Assembly (NCBI GenBank): GCA_016841825.1
Contig: JAENYK010000003.1
Coordinates: 310,001 to 374,000 of the forward strand
Origin: Halothermothrix sp.
Lineage (GTDB): Bacteria; Bacillota; Halanaerobiia; DY22613
Reading direction: 5' to 3'
DNA: 64,000 bases
Shown: positions 53,531-62,775 of the stretch, piece by piece
Layout of the letters: every line of letters starts with the position of its first letter
Position numbering within the stretch: the first letter of the stretch is position 1
Program-made: the position numbers and the translations under genes
Notes under the pieces: model-generated
Database searches by the model: none
The model's input: only the letters and a program-made list of their open reading frames with translations
What the model was told of the DNA's origin: nothing

Positions 53531-56500
53531 CTAACCTTTGCCTCGCCAATAAATATGTTGAATCACTTTAGGCATCTCTACACCCAATTCCTTCAGATAA
53601 ATCTGACTATATTCCTGATAATGCTGAATCATGTTGTTGGGATTACCCGATTGAATCATAAATTGCATGATTAGTTCATGTACCTGATCCAAAAAGGGAT
53701 TTTTATTTAAAGCTTCATACAACAATTCAATTGCAACTGAAAAGTTACCAATCTCACCTTCGATACCTGAAAGAGTGATTAAAACTTCCAGATATTTTTC
53801 CAAATACTTATCCCGCAAAGTCTGGGTCCATTCATCATAAATATTTTCAACCAACAGGTCATTCTGATAAAGTTTTTTGGCTTCTCTTAAAAATTCCTGG
53901 GCTTTTAAAAACCGCCTCTCCTGATAAAGTTTTAGTCCTTCATTGGCAAAATCACCAAAATTCTCTAGATCAATCCAATAAGGTTCTGGCAGATAAAATT
54001 TGCACAATCCTCTTTTAGTCTCGAGAAATTGAGATTCTGTGCTTTTCTGAAGTTCAGGCTCCCACTGCCTTCTAATCGTGTACAAAGCTACATATAAAGT
54101 CTGTTTAGCTTTCTCTATATCACTATCGGGCCAAAAATTATCTAATAATTCCTCCTGTCTTACCCAACGGTCATGGTGGATGATCAGATATTTCAATACG
54201 TCGAGAGCCTTGCGGTTCGTCCAATCCTTTTCTGTAATCCATTCACCAGAGTAATAGATACGGAAATTTCCAAAAAATATTACCTGAATCGGAGATACGA
54301 TATCTGTGATTTCAGGACATTCACTTTTGTCAGTAAAAAGTTGCTTAGATAAAGGTTCTAAAAATTCTTGATATTTCTGTTTTAAAAATTTAAAAGTTTC
54401 ACACTCCAGTTTGTTCAGAGCCATTGTTATTTCATTTGAAACTGTCCTGTTTAGTTTTTTAGATGCAATAGCCAGTAACAGATTGGTCTCCAGTCTCACC
54501 AGTTCCAGGGTCTCTTTTCTGATATCGCCCAAAATCTCTTCTCCCAGATCAATAACCTCCTGATACCTCTCACTCAACAGAAAAAAGATGATTCTTTGAA
54601 TCTTAAACTCATAATAGATAAAATTACCCTTTCCTAAAAGAAGAACAAATTGATCTGCCTTATTAAACCATTCCTCAGCCTGAGCAAAATCCCCCAATTT
54701 GTAAAATAAGATACCCTTACATAGAGCATAATGAGCCAAATATTGGGGGTTCTCACAGGAATCCAGACTTTTTTCTACTCTCGCTAATCTTTCTTCGGCC
54801 TTTTGCAAGTCACCCTGTTTCAAAGCAACTCGAGCCTGTAAAAACCAGATCATCCGAATATTATTTGAACAGACTCCCTTTAAAAAAATCTCTTCTGACT
54901 GTGCCAATAGTGGCATGGCGGTATCCAGTTCATTAACCACAAATAGTAAATAAGCCAGATTACATAAAATAAATCCAACACCTGTGGTATTCTTATGTTT
55001 TTTGAAGTTCTGCATCGCCTGATTAAGAGCATCTTTAGCTTTTTTAATCTTACCGTCAGGTAGATATTCTTCTAAAGCTATATTATTAAGCAAAATACTC
55101 TCCTTGTCCAAATCACCAATTCTACAAGATAATTCCAGAGCAGTTTTATAATATTCCAGAGCCTTTGAACGCAGATTAACTCCCAGGTATGCATTACCCA
55201 TTGTTCTGTACAGATCTGCTAATACTGCAGATTCACCTTCTGGAACATGGGGTAAGACCATCTCACAGATCTGCAAACTTTTCTGATTTTCAGCTTTAAA
55301 TCGATATATACCGGCTATACAAATATTGACTTTTACCCAATCAAGGACATTTTCAGTATCTCTCAAAATGAGTTCTGCCCGCTTATAATATGGTAAAGCT
55401 TCATCGTGGCACCATTTTAGTTCTCTCAACAGCCCCCGATAGATTTCCAATAATGGATCGACCTCTTCTTTTTTATATGAATCTAACCATTCCATCAGCA
55501 AATTGATATCTGAAGAGGCCAGGATTCTTCTGGAATCTTTTTTTAATAACTCAGTAGCCTGCAAATCCTGACCCGCCCTGATCAAATGAATAATCTCCAA
55601 CTCAACCAGTTGTTGATCTCGATAAATCGCAGCGAGTTCCAGATTATAATTCTGAATCATTTCTTCATCAAGTTGTTTTATAAAGAACTCCTTAAGCAGT
55701 TGATGATAGCGATAAAAAACTTTCCCCGCTTCATCGTATCTCTGAGTTAAGAAGTATGATTCGGTCAATTGGTCCAAAAGTAATTCACTATTTTGAATTC
55801 CCAAAAATTCGTTACAGACTTCTGGATCAATAATTCCTACGATTACGCTAGTTTTTTTTAAAAATATCCGCAAATCTTCTGCTGCATCGGCAATAATCTC
55901 TGTCAGATAATCCTCCAGAGTCATCTGTGGATTTACTTCACCCAACTCCTGAAAATGATGTAAACTCAAACACACTCCAGCTATCCATCCCTCTGTACTT
56001 TGATAAAGCCAGTTGAATTGCTCTTCAATCAAAGATATTTCATTAAGATGCAAAAACTCCACTAACTCATCCGGTTCCAGGATTAGATCTTCCTTTTTCA
56101 GTAGTAAGATCTGTTTTTCCAGACGAAATTTGTTTAGGGGAATGGGAAATTCTTCACGAGATGAAATCACAAAATGGACGTTAGTAGGTACAAACCTAAA
56201 AAACATCTGAAGCATTCTCTGATCCCTCTCCTGATCTTTAAAAGAGACAAACTGCAGGTCATCAATAAATATATACAGGTCTTGAGAAATCTCCTCAAAA
56301 AGATTAATTAAATATGAAACAACCTTATCAGTCTCCAAAAATCCCAGCAGCACCTGTTCCAAATCAACTTCCCAATGTAACTTTTGATCAGACTCTAACA
56401 GTTCCAGAGTCCGATAGAAGAGATAAATAAAGAATTTATCTAAAGTAAAATATAGCTCAGGAATGGAAAACCAGAGCTTTTTCTTCTTAAGTTGCTGATA

Positions 56501-56665
56501 GAACTCACCCATAAGAATAGTTTTACCAAAACCCGCTCCAGCTTTGATAAAAACCAATCTCTTATGCAGATTATTTATGAATTTTTGAAAACATTTCGCT
56601 CTTTTTAGTACTTTTTCATTAAAATGAGGTGGACAGAAAGCAGTATTCATAATTGATTTGAGCAC
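53531..56665 (-). CDS. MalT/LuxR-type ATPase regulator with TPRs and C-terminal BTAD (SARP-like) domain
   Basis: 1044 residues. STAND-type ATPase at the N terminus: Walker A FIKAGAGFGKTILMGEFY (~40), Walker B LYIFIDDLQFVS (~150), HHFQELGE region. Tetratricopeptide-like repeats run from ~370 to ~750 (e.g. YRTMGNAYLGVNLRSKALEY). An OmpR-like winged helix (~800-880: RKALDVLKYLIIHHDRWVRQ) and BTAD domain (~890-1040) complete it. The DNA-binding module therefore sits at the C terminus as a BTAD pair rather than the LuxR HTH of MalT. Starts at GTG with GAGGTG upstream. Likely an inducer-gated activator; the target is unknown, the nearest unit being metP-metS. Confidence 0.85.
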   Translation of the reverse strand: MLKSIMNTAFCPPHFNEKVLKRAKCFQKFINNLHKRLVFIKAGAGFGKTILMGEFYQQLKKKKLWFSIPELYFTLDKFFIYLFYRTLELLESDQKLHWEVDLEQVLLGFLETDKVVSYLINLFEEISQDLYIFIDDLQFVSFKDQERDQRMLQMFFRFVPTNVHFVISSREEFPIPLNKFRLEKQILLLKKEDLILEPDELVEFLHLNEISLIEEQFNWLYQSTEGWIAGVCLSLHHFQELGEVNPQMTLEDYLTEIIADAAEDLRIFLKKTSVIVGIIDPEVCNEFLGIQNSELLLDQLTESYFLTQRYDEAGKVFYRYHQLLKEFFIKQLDEEMIQNYNLELAAIYRDQQLVELEIIHLIRAGQDLQATELLKKDSRRILASSDINLLMEWLDSYKKEEVDPLLEIYRGLLRELKWCHDEALPYYKRAELILRDTENVLDWVKVNICIAGIYRFKAENQKSLQICEMVLPHVPEGESAVLADLYRTMGNAYLGVNLRSKALEYYKTALELSCRIGDLDKESILLNNIALEEYLPDGKIKKAKDALNQAMQNFKKHKNTTGVGFILCNLAYLLFVVNELDTAMPLLAQSEEIFLKGVCSNNIRMIWFLQARVALKQGDLQKAEERLARVEKSLDSCENPQYLAHYALCKGILFYKLGDFAQAEEWFNKADQFVLLLGKGNFIYYEFKIQRIIFFLLSERYQEVIDLGEEILGDIRKETLELVRLETNLLLAIASKKLNRTVSNEITMALNKLECETFKFLKQKYQEFLEPLSKQLFTDKSECPEITDIVSPIQVIFFGNFRIYYSGEWITEKDWTNRKALDVLKYLIIHHDRWVRQEELLDNFWPDSDIEKAKQTLYVALYTIRRQWEPELQKSTESQFLETKRGLCKFYLPEPYWIDLENFGDFANEGLKLYQERRFLKAQEFLREAKKLYQNDLLVENIYDEWTQTLRDKYLEKYLEVLITLSGIEGEIGNFSVAIELLYEALNKNPFLDQVHELIMQFMIQSGNPNNMIQHYQEYSQIYLKELGVEMPKVIQHIYWRGKG

Positions 56666-56827
56666 AAATAATCACCTCGAAGAAGGGAATAAATATCCAA
56701 GATGCAAATGTATCGCATATAATTTTATTTCATATTCTAAATTCTTATAATAGCTTACTAAAAACAAAAGATCCAATCTGCCTATTCCAATAAAATATTC
56801 TTCATTTCAACTTCATGATGTAATATA

Positions 56828-57439
56828 TTATGAACAATGGCGGGTGCAGTTAATCAAAACCGGGTGAAACATCTCCCCGTCAAACTGAATAACATTAACT
56901 GCTGTATTCCCCTGACTATAACTCCGATACCATTCATCCAGAGACAGACCTGTAATCTGGCAAAGAATAGTACCAATCACAACCCCATGACTGACCAGCA
57001 GAATTCGCTGATCATCTTTATGTTTTTGTGCCAAGTCCCACAGAGTCCGGTAAGCCCGTCTTCCTACTTCTTCTAACCTCTCCCCATTAGGTACTTCAGC
57101 TTTACTGGGAGTAGTTTTCCAGACTTGTAAGATTTCTGAGTATTCCTGCTCAATCTCATCCCAGATCATTCCTTCCCAATCACCCATACAGATCTCTCTA
57201 ATCTCCGGAAGAGATGTTACAGCCAAACCCTGAGAATCCGCAATAATCCTGGCAGTCTGATATGCTCTTTGAAGGTCACTTGAATAGACTGCAGTAAAAT
57301 CCAGATTTTTGACTCGATTTTTAGTTTTCTCAGCCTGGATAATACCTTCTTTCGCCAGAGGAATGTCTTGACTTCCCTGAAAACGTTTTTCCTTATTCCA
57401 TGAGGTTAAACCATGTCTAATTAGATAAATTTCTAACAT
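56828..57439 (-). CDS. Histidine-phosphatase (phosphoglycerate mutase-like) family protein
   Basis: 203 residues. Catalytic LIRHGLTSWNKEKRFQGSQD near residue 6, VYSSDLQRAYQTARI near 55, GDWEGM near 90, and LVSHGVVIGTILC near 150. All RHG-fold catalytic residues (His9, Arg8, Glu, His) are present. Could be a phosphoglycerate mutase paralogue or a CobC/GpmB-like phosphatase; substrate not determinable. AAGGAG lies eight to nine bases ahead of the ATG at 57439. Confidence 0.88.
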   Translation of the reverse strand: MLEIYLIRHGLTSWNKEKRFQGSQDIPLAKEGIIQAEKTKNRVKNLDFTAVYSSDLQRAYQTARIIADSQGLAVTSLPEIREICMGDWEGMIWDEIEQEYSEILQVWKTTPSKAEVPNGERLEEVGRRAYRTLWDLAQKHKDDQRILLVSHGVVIGTILCQITGLSLDEWYRSYSQGNTAVNVIQFDGEMFHPVLINCTRHCS

Positions 57440-57593
57440 ATAGCACACTCCTTGTAAAAAATGAATTTTATTGCATTTTGTTATTAATAATTTAAAATTT
57501 ACATTTTTGCCCGATTATCCTATCACTCAAATACTTTATCCTGGTTATCTTAATCTAATCTAAAACATTCCCGCTGAAAAATTCAGAAAATAG

Positions 57594-58889
57594 TTACTCA
57601 ATCAAAGGTAATTCCTGATGATCTAATACTCCCAACTTTTTCAACAGTCTTGTCTCCCGATGATCCACTTCAGCTAATAATTCCGTAAATTTGAGATTAC
57701 GATAAAACCTGCGTTGGGTCAGTAGAAGTTCTCTGGCCTGTCTGGTCATCTCCAGAGCTTGATGATAATCTTTGACTTTATGCTCAAAATATTTGGCCAT
57801 CTCGATGTAGGGAAAATGTTTCAGATTACTCTCTGAAGCAATAAACCTTCGCCAGATATTGCAGGCATCTTCCATCATACCTAGCCGTTTATATAAAAAA
57901 GAAAGACGGGTTAAAATCTCATGATTCAAGCCAGTAGGTAGATTTTGTTCCAGACTCTGACAATAGCATCGTATAGCCTGATCATATTGGGTCAAATCTT
58001 CATAAATTTTGCCGGCTGAAAATAAATCTTCTGCTTCTTCTAAGATCTCTTCTGGATTTAGATACGCTTGTAACAGATGGGACATCAGAGTAACCAATGA
58101 CAAGATATCCCAATGGTTATGCTGCATTACCGGGAGCAAGAGACGACCATCTTTTTCCTGCAAATAACTAAAGAACAGAGCCGGAACCTCAGCTCCAGAA
58201 ATGTCATTCTCCCGTAGGAATCCCAATATCTCTCCCTCTAATGAACCAAGACTACAACTTTCTAAACGTTTTTTATAATACCTCCTGGCCGGATGAAGCA
58301 GATCAATGTGGACAGGTTGAATGATCTCCCGCATCCTGTTAAAAGTAAATCTACTGATCATTAATGGCCAATCAAAGGACTTACCATTAAAAGTAACCAG
58401 ATGGGTGAATCTCTGTAAAGTCTCATACAATCCCTTTAACATTGCCAACTCCTGATGATAGTCTTCCATCAAATATTGATGCAAGACGAATTCGCCATCC
58501 TCAAAAAAACCTACACCTACCAGAAAAGCATACGTGCCCGAACCACCGGCTAATCCTGTAGTCTCTGTATCCAGAAAGACCAGATTCTCTAATCCATCTG
58601 GACAGACTAAATCAGGATTCTTCAGGAGTCCTGTCAGTGCATCCAGATTTCCTTCCTGTAAAGCTCCCAGATGAATCTGGCCATGAAAATACTGTAAAGG
58701 ATAACGGTACTCTGCCAAAAAATATTCACCATATTCACTCTCAACCACTTTACCTGGTAAATAACGACTCAGGTGATATGCATGATTTAGCGGCTCATAG
58801 ATCAAATCATTCAGCTCTGTCTGGGATTTTTCATCAATTTGGTGATTTTGCTTTTTTAAATAAAGACCTAATTTGGCTTTCAGATCCAC
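57594..58889 (-). CDS. mrfB: YprB/MrfB-like ribonuclease-H-fold exonuclease with TPRs
   Basis: 431 residues from GTG with GGGGG upstream. DEDD-type exonuclease motifs: FLDTETTGLAGGSGTYAFLVG near residue 105, HLVTFNGKSFDWPLMISRF near 165, and NHWDILSLVTLMSHLL near 270. The C-terminal ~140 residues look like TPRs (DLTQYDQAIRCYCQSLEQNL). In Bacillus subtilis MrfB works with helicase MrfA in excision repair of mitomycin C lesions; the mrfA-like gene is immediately upstream here. Confidence 0.85.
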   Translation of the reverse strand: MDLKAKLGLYLKKQNHQIDEKSQTELNDLIYEPLNHAYHLSRYLPGKVVESEYGEYFLAEYRYPLQYFHGQIHLGALQEGNLDALTGLLKNPDLVCPDGLENLVFLDTETTGLAGGSGTYAFLVGVGFFEDGEFVLHQYLMEDYHQELAMLKGLYETLQRFTHLVTFNGKSFDWPLMISRFTFNRMREIIQPVHIDLLHPARRYYKKRLESCSLGSLEGEILGFLRENDISGAEVPALFFSYLQEKDGRLLLPVMQHNHWDILSLVTLMSHLLQAYLNPEEILEEAEDLFSAGKIYEDLTQYDQAIRCYCQSLEQNLPTGLNHEILTRLSFLYKRLGMMEDACNIWRRFIASESNLKHFPYIEMAKYFEHKVKDYHQALEMTRQARELLLTQRRFYRNLKFTELLAEVDHRETRLLKKLGVLDHQELPLIE

Positions 58890-59027
58890 TTAAAGAACCC
58901 CCTTTAACAACATTTTCAAAAAACTAAAACCTCACTTCCGGGAATGAGAGCATTAATCAGCTGTGTAATATAAACTCAAAAGAGCTTATCTCACCTAAAA
59001 CCGTAATACTAGATAGGATAAGCAATA

Positions 59028-61286
59028 TCACTGTATTGATTTTAACAGACGCAGAGCAGTAGCTTTACCCCTTAAACCCACTTCATTAATTGGACCAACA
59101 CAGGAAGGACAGCCCAGTTCACACTCACAACCAGTAATCAATTCAGCTGCCATCTTTAACAGATCCTGGTGAATGGCAAATAACTTTTCACTAAAACCCA
59201 CTCCGCCAGGGTAACTATCATATAGATATAAGGTTGGGAGATTGGTAAACGGCGCTCTAATCTGGGCTACCACCTTAATATCACTGGGGTCACACATCAG
59301 ATAAATCGGAGCCACATTCACCATTAGATTCGCTAAACCCAATAATCCACACTGTAGATCCTCTTTACTAAATTGTGCCATCACCTCGGGAGCAATAGTC
59401 AACCAATAAGCTGTCGTATGCATCTGCTGTTCCGGTAAATGAATATCCCCATAACCAACATTTTCATGGGTATTAAACTTAATCTTCTTGAACATAGTTG
59501 CTTTAGCAGAGACCAGAACCTCTCCATGAGACTTATCTCCACCGCTAACCTCTTGATTGCGAAATTGATCTATAACTTTGATAGCTACTGCCAGATTGGC
59601 ATCTGTATAATAATCAGCATCCACTGCGCGAACATAGGCTTTCTGTTCTGCATAATCTAATTGATCAACATGATATTGCTGACTCTCGTGAATATAAATA
59701 GCATCTTTGTGTAACATGGTCAGAACACTAAACCGATCCATCTCACCAATTACCCGATGATCGGGTTCTGTGGTATCAACAATGACAAAATTATCGGAAG
59801 AAGCACTACGCAAGCTGATCTCATCAGCAGGATAACTATCACTCATCCAATACCAACGTCCACCAACATGGCGAAGGATCTTCTCTTCCGCTAAATAGTC
59901 CAGAATCTCTTCCGTTGTCTCTACTCCATAATCTTCACCATCTACAAAGGGAAGTTCAAAGGCTGCACATTTGAGATGACTAACCAGAATAACCAGATTA
60001 TTCGGATTGATTAAACCATGCTCTGTTGGATGGGTAAAAAAATAATCTGGATGGGTCATCACATATTGATCCAGAGGATTACTGCTACCAATGACGACGG
60101 CTGCCGAGATACCCGAACGACGTCCGGCTCGCCCAGCCTGCTGCCAGGTACTGGCAATGGAACCTGGATAACCTGCCATAATGCAAACTTCCAGTTGACC
60201 TATGTCAATCCCCAACTCCAGCGCATTAGTACTAACTACACCTAATACCTCACCATTACGCAAACCTGCTTCAATCTGCCTTCTTTGAGCAGGAAGATAT
60301 CCGCCGCGATAGCCTCTGATACTATTAGGATTTTGACCAATCCCCTGACACAATTCCTTCAGATAACTAACCAAAATCTCCGTTCTCAGTCTACTTCTGG
60401 CGAAAACAATGGTCTGTATCTTGTTCTTCAAAAAGTGTCTGGCCAGGCGTCTGGCTTCTAAAACATAACTGCGCCTAATTCCCAATTCACGATTCACTAC
60501 AGGAGGATTAAGAAAGACAAACTCTTTAATTCCGGAAGGTGCCCCATTGTTATTCACTAATTCAATCTCAACACCTGTTAATTTACTGGTCAGGTCCACA
60601 GGATTGGCGATAGTGGCTGACGCACAGATAAACTGGGGGTCTGATCCATAAAAATTACAAATTCGCTTCAATCTCCGCATAACATTGGCTACATGACTAC
60701 CAAATACTCCCCGATAATGATGAACTTCATCAATCACAATATATTTGAGATTCTCAAATAGTTTAACCCATTTGGTATGATGGGGCAGAACGCCTGTGTG
60801 CAGCATGTCTGGATTGGTAACCACTATATGCCCTGCAGAACGAATCAGCTTTCTGGCATTAGCCGGCGTGTCACCATCATATGTATAGGTTTTAATATCC
60901 TCACCCAACAAGGAAATCAATTCATGCAATTCTTTCATTTGATCCTGAGATAGAGCTTTCGTTGGGAAAATATATAATGCTCTGGTTTCAGGATCTTTCA
61001 AAATCTCGTTCAAAACCGGCAAATTATAACACAATGTCTTACCAGAGGCAGTTGGAGTGACCACAACTATATTTTCCTTTTCAATTATTCTATTAAAGGC
61101 GCTGGCCTGATGGCTATAGAGTTGATTAATACCCCGCTTTCGGAGTACCTGGCCTAAACGGTCATCCAGTGACTCAGGAAAGTCAGCATATTGAGCTTTT
61201 CGTGCAGGAATGGTCTTCCACGCAGTTATATTAGCACAGAATTCCTCTGAATTTCTTAACTGATCTAAAACTTGTTCTAAATTCAT
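59028..61286 (-). CDS. mrfA: MrfA/YprA-like DEAD-box helicase with DUF1998 cysteine domain
   Basis: 752 residues. Helicase motifs: TPTASGKTLCYNLPVL (~58), FPTKALSQDQ, TNPDMLH, IDEVHHYRG (DEVH, ~170), CASATIANP, VVSTNALELGIDIG and QQAGRAGRRSG (~365). The C-terminal DUF1998 domain contains CECELGCPSC, the four-Cys zinc site of MrfA. 3'-5' helicase of the RecQ-unrelated YprA group. GGGGG lies upstream of the ATG; promoter at 61359-61387. Confidence 0.92.
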   Translation of the reverse strand: MNLEQVLDQLRNSEEFCANITAWKTIPARKAQYADFPESLDDRLGQVLRKRGINQLYSHQASAFNRIIEKENIVVVTPTASGKTLCYNLPVLNEILKDPETRALYIFPTKALSQDQMKELHELISLLGEDIKTYTYDGDTPANARKLIRSAGHIVVTNPDMLHTGVLPHHTKWVKLFENLKYIVIDEVHHYRGVFGSHVANVMRRLKRICNFYGSDPQFICASATIANPVDLTSKLTGVEIELVNNNGAPSGIKEFVFLNPPVVNRELGIRRSYVLEARRLARHFLKNKIQTIVFARSRLRTEILVSYLKELCQGIGQNPNSIRGYRGGYLPAQRRQIEAGLRNGEVLGVVSTNALELGIDIGQLEVCIMAGYPGSIASTWQQAGRAGRRSGISAAVVIGSSNPLDQYVMTHPDYFFTHPTEHGLINPNNLVILVSHLKCAAFELPFVDGEDYGVETTEEILDYLAEEKILRHVGGRWYWMSDSYPADEISLRSASSDNFVIVDTTEPDHRVIGEMDRFSVLTMLHKDAIYIHESQQYHVDQLDYAEQKAYVRAVDADYYTDANLAVAIKVIDQFRNQEVSGGDKSHGEVLVSAKATMFKKIKFNTHENVGYGDIHLPEQQMHTTAYWLTIAPEVMAQFSKEDLQCGLLGLANLMVNVAPIYLMCDPSDIKVVAQIRAPFTNLPTLYLYDSYPGGVGFSEKLFAIHQDLLKMAAELITGCECELGCPSCVGPINEVGLRGKATALRLLKSIQ

Positions 61287-61358
61287 TTGAATATCCCCCA
61301 TGTTTACCCCCTCACCCGGAAGTTAGGGGTTAATTTCTTAATTAACTTATCTGAATCC

Positions 61359-61387
61359 ATTTTATAAAAGAACACCTGTCCTGTCAA
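61359..61387 (-). promoter_or_regulatory. Promoter of mrfA-mrfB
   Basis: TTGACA (61387-61382), 17-base spacer, TAAAAT (61364-61359) on the minus strand. CCTGTCC (61375-61381) and GGACAGG (61411-61417) form an inverted repeat whose inner arm abuts the -35. Confidence 0.6.
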
Positions 61388-61439
61388 CAATAGAAAAGTA
61401 ATTAACGACCGGACAGGCATGTTTCTGAAAAATGGATAA

Positions 61440-61487
61440 AATATAAACAGGAAAGAAATCCAGTCTCTCAATTGAATTCCTTTCCCG
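61440..61487 (-). terminator. Possible terminator after the LysR gene
   Basis: GGAAAGGAAT...ATTTCTTTCC (one mismatch) on the minus strand followed by a T-rich TGTTTATATTTTAT run. Confidence 0.5.
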
Positions 61488-61507
61488 TTACCGAAGTAAT
61501 TTCAACT

Positions 61508-62389
61508 TTATTTAAGCGAATCCACAAACCTGCGGACCAAATTTTGATCATATAAGTCTTTGGAGTAAGCCAAATAGAACTGTCTCTGCACCTGAAATCC
61601 TTCAATATCCGCTACTTTGATCAGACCAATTTTTTCTGCACGGCGCACAGCCAGACTGGATATAACAGAGATTCCTAGACCTGCTTCTACGGCAGCTATA
61701 ACCGCTTCCGTACTCCCCATCTGGGCTGCGATCTGCAAATCCTGTAAGGATATCCCAATCTGATTCAGACCATCACCCATAGCTTTTCTGGTGCCTGATC
61801 CCTCTTCTCTCATGATAAATCTCTGCCTTAATAGATCTCTTTTAGTGACAATTCCCTGTGCAGCTAGAGGATGATCTCTGGGTACAATCAGAACTAAACG
61901 ATCGGATGCAATCGGTATAGATAACAGCTCCGTTTTATCAGGTTTGCTCCCTACAATTCCCAGATCACAACGTTTTTTCAACAGATCATTGATGATAGCT
62001 TCAGAATCATTTACTTCCATTTTTACCTCTACCAGTGGATAAGTATTGCAGAATTCTACAATCATCTGAGGTAAAATATACTCAGCCGGAATCGTACTGG
62101 CTCCGATAGTCAGTTCTCCTTTGACTATATCCTGTAACTGATTGATCTTATGTTCAATATTCTTCCAGACACGGATAATCTCTCGGGCATCTCTATACAA
62201 TAATTTACCCTCAGCAGTCAAGAAGACACCATCCGAACCCCGTTCAACCAACTGCACACCAAAGTACTCTTCCAAATTTTTAACCTGAATGCTTACTGCA
62301 GGTTGGGTTAACTCCAACTCCTCTGCTACCAGTGAAAAACTATTCAGTTCGGCCAATTTAACAAAGGTCTCTAAGCGGGAAATTCTCAT
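61508..62389 (-). CDS. LysR-family transcriptional regulator
   Basis: 293 residues. N-terminal winged HTH (MRISRLETFVKLAELNSFSL; ELTQPAVSIQVKNLEEYFGV) and a C-terminal periplasmic-binding-like effector domain (GELTIGASTIPAEYILPQMI; MGSTEAVIAAVEAGLGISVISSLAVRR). It resembles the CysL/CbbR subgroup. The ATG at 62389 has GGGAGGAA upstream. No divergent target gene is present, since the next gene runs in the same direction, so its regulon is unknown. Confidence 0.93.
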   Translation of the reverse strand: MRISRLETFVKLAELNSFSLVAEELELTQPAVSIQVKNLEEYFGVQLVERGSDGVFLTAEGKLLYRDAREIIRVWKNIEHKINQLQDIVKGELTIGASTIPAEYILPQMIVEFCNTYPLVEVKMEVNDSEAIINDLLKKRCDLGIVGSKPDKTELLSIPIASDRLVLIVPRDHPLAAQGIVTKRDLLRQRFIMREEGSGTRKAMGDGLNQIGISLQDLQIAAQMGSTEAVIAAVEAGLGISVISSLAVRRAEKIGLIKVADIEGFQVQRQFYLAYSKDLYDQNLVRRFVDSLK

Positions 62390-62651
62390 CGTCAATTCCT
62401 CCCTGGATAGATTCTACTATCATATATAGTTATTCTCTCTATTTAATTTATACTTCTCGGTGCAGAGTATTTTTCCTTTGTGGAGAGAAGGATTTTGTTG
62501 ACAAACCGCTACGGATGTGTACGATTAAATCCAGTGACCGTCATTCTTCAAATAGTTATCCACATCCGGCAAAAAGCATAAATTCCTAATAGAATAGAAA
62601 AAAAGTCCTCTCAAAATAAAGGCATCCCCAGCTTATGACTATTCAAAAAAA
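62390..62651. other. Intergenic region upstream of the LysR gene
   Basis: No coding sequence seen. A plus-strand TTGACA at 62498-62503 has TACGAT 16 bases downstream, a weak promoter pair pointing toward the large palindrome. A lone TTATCCACA lies at 62556-62564. Confidence 0.4.
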
Positions 62652-62751
62652 GTGAGATCAAAAACAAAATGAAATTAGCGACACCTAGCTGCACAATTTT
62701 TGGCAGCTTTTGAAGAAGTGTTTTTCATTTTGATTTCGATCTCACAGTTTT
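62652..62751. repeat. Large imperfect palindrome (about 94 bases) with T-runs at both ends
   Basis: GTGAGATCAAAAACAAAATG (62652-62671) pairs with the complementary run ending GATCTCAC at 62745, with two mismatches. The centre has AGCTGC...GCAGCT. T-runs follow on both strands (plus TTTTTT at 62748-62753; minus TTTTTTT). It lies 30 bases after the ankyrin gene. It could be a bidirectional terminator, a miniature transposable element or the 3' end of a small RNA. Confidence 0.75.
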
Positions 62752-62775
62752 TTACCCAACTTTACTTTTCAAACT

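Noticed and set aside
62556-62564. Perfect DnaA-box sequence TTATCCACA
   Set aside because: A single box without clustered repeats, AT-rich unwinding region or dnaA/dnaN neighbours is not evidence of an origin.
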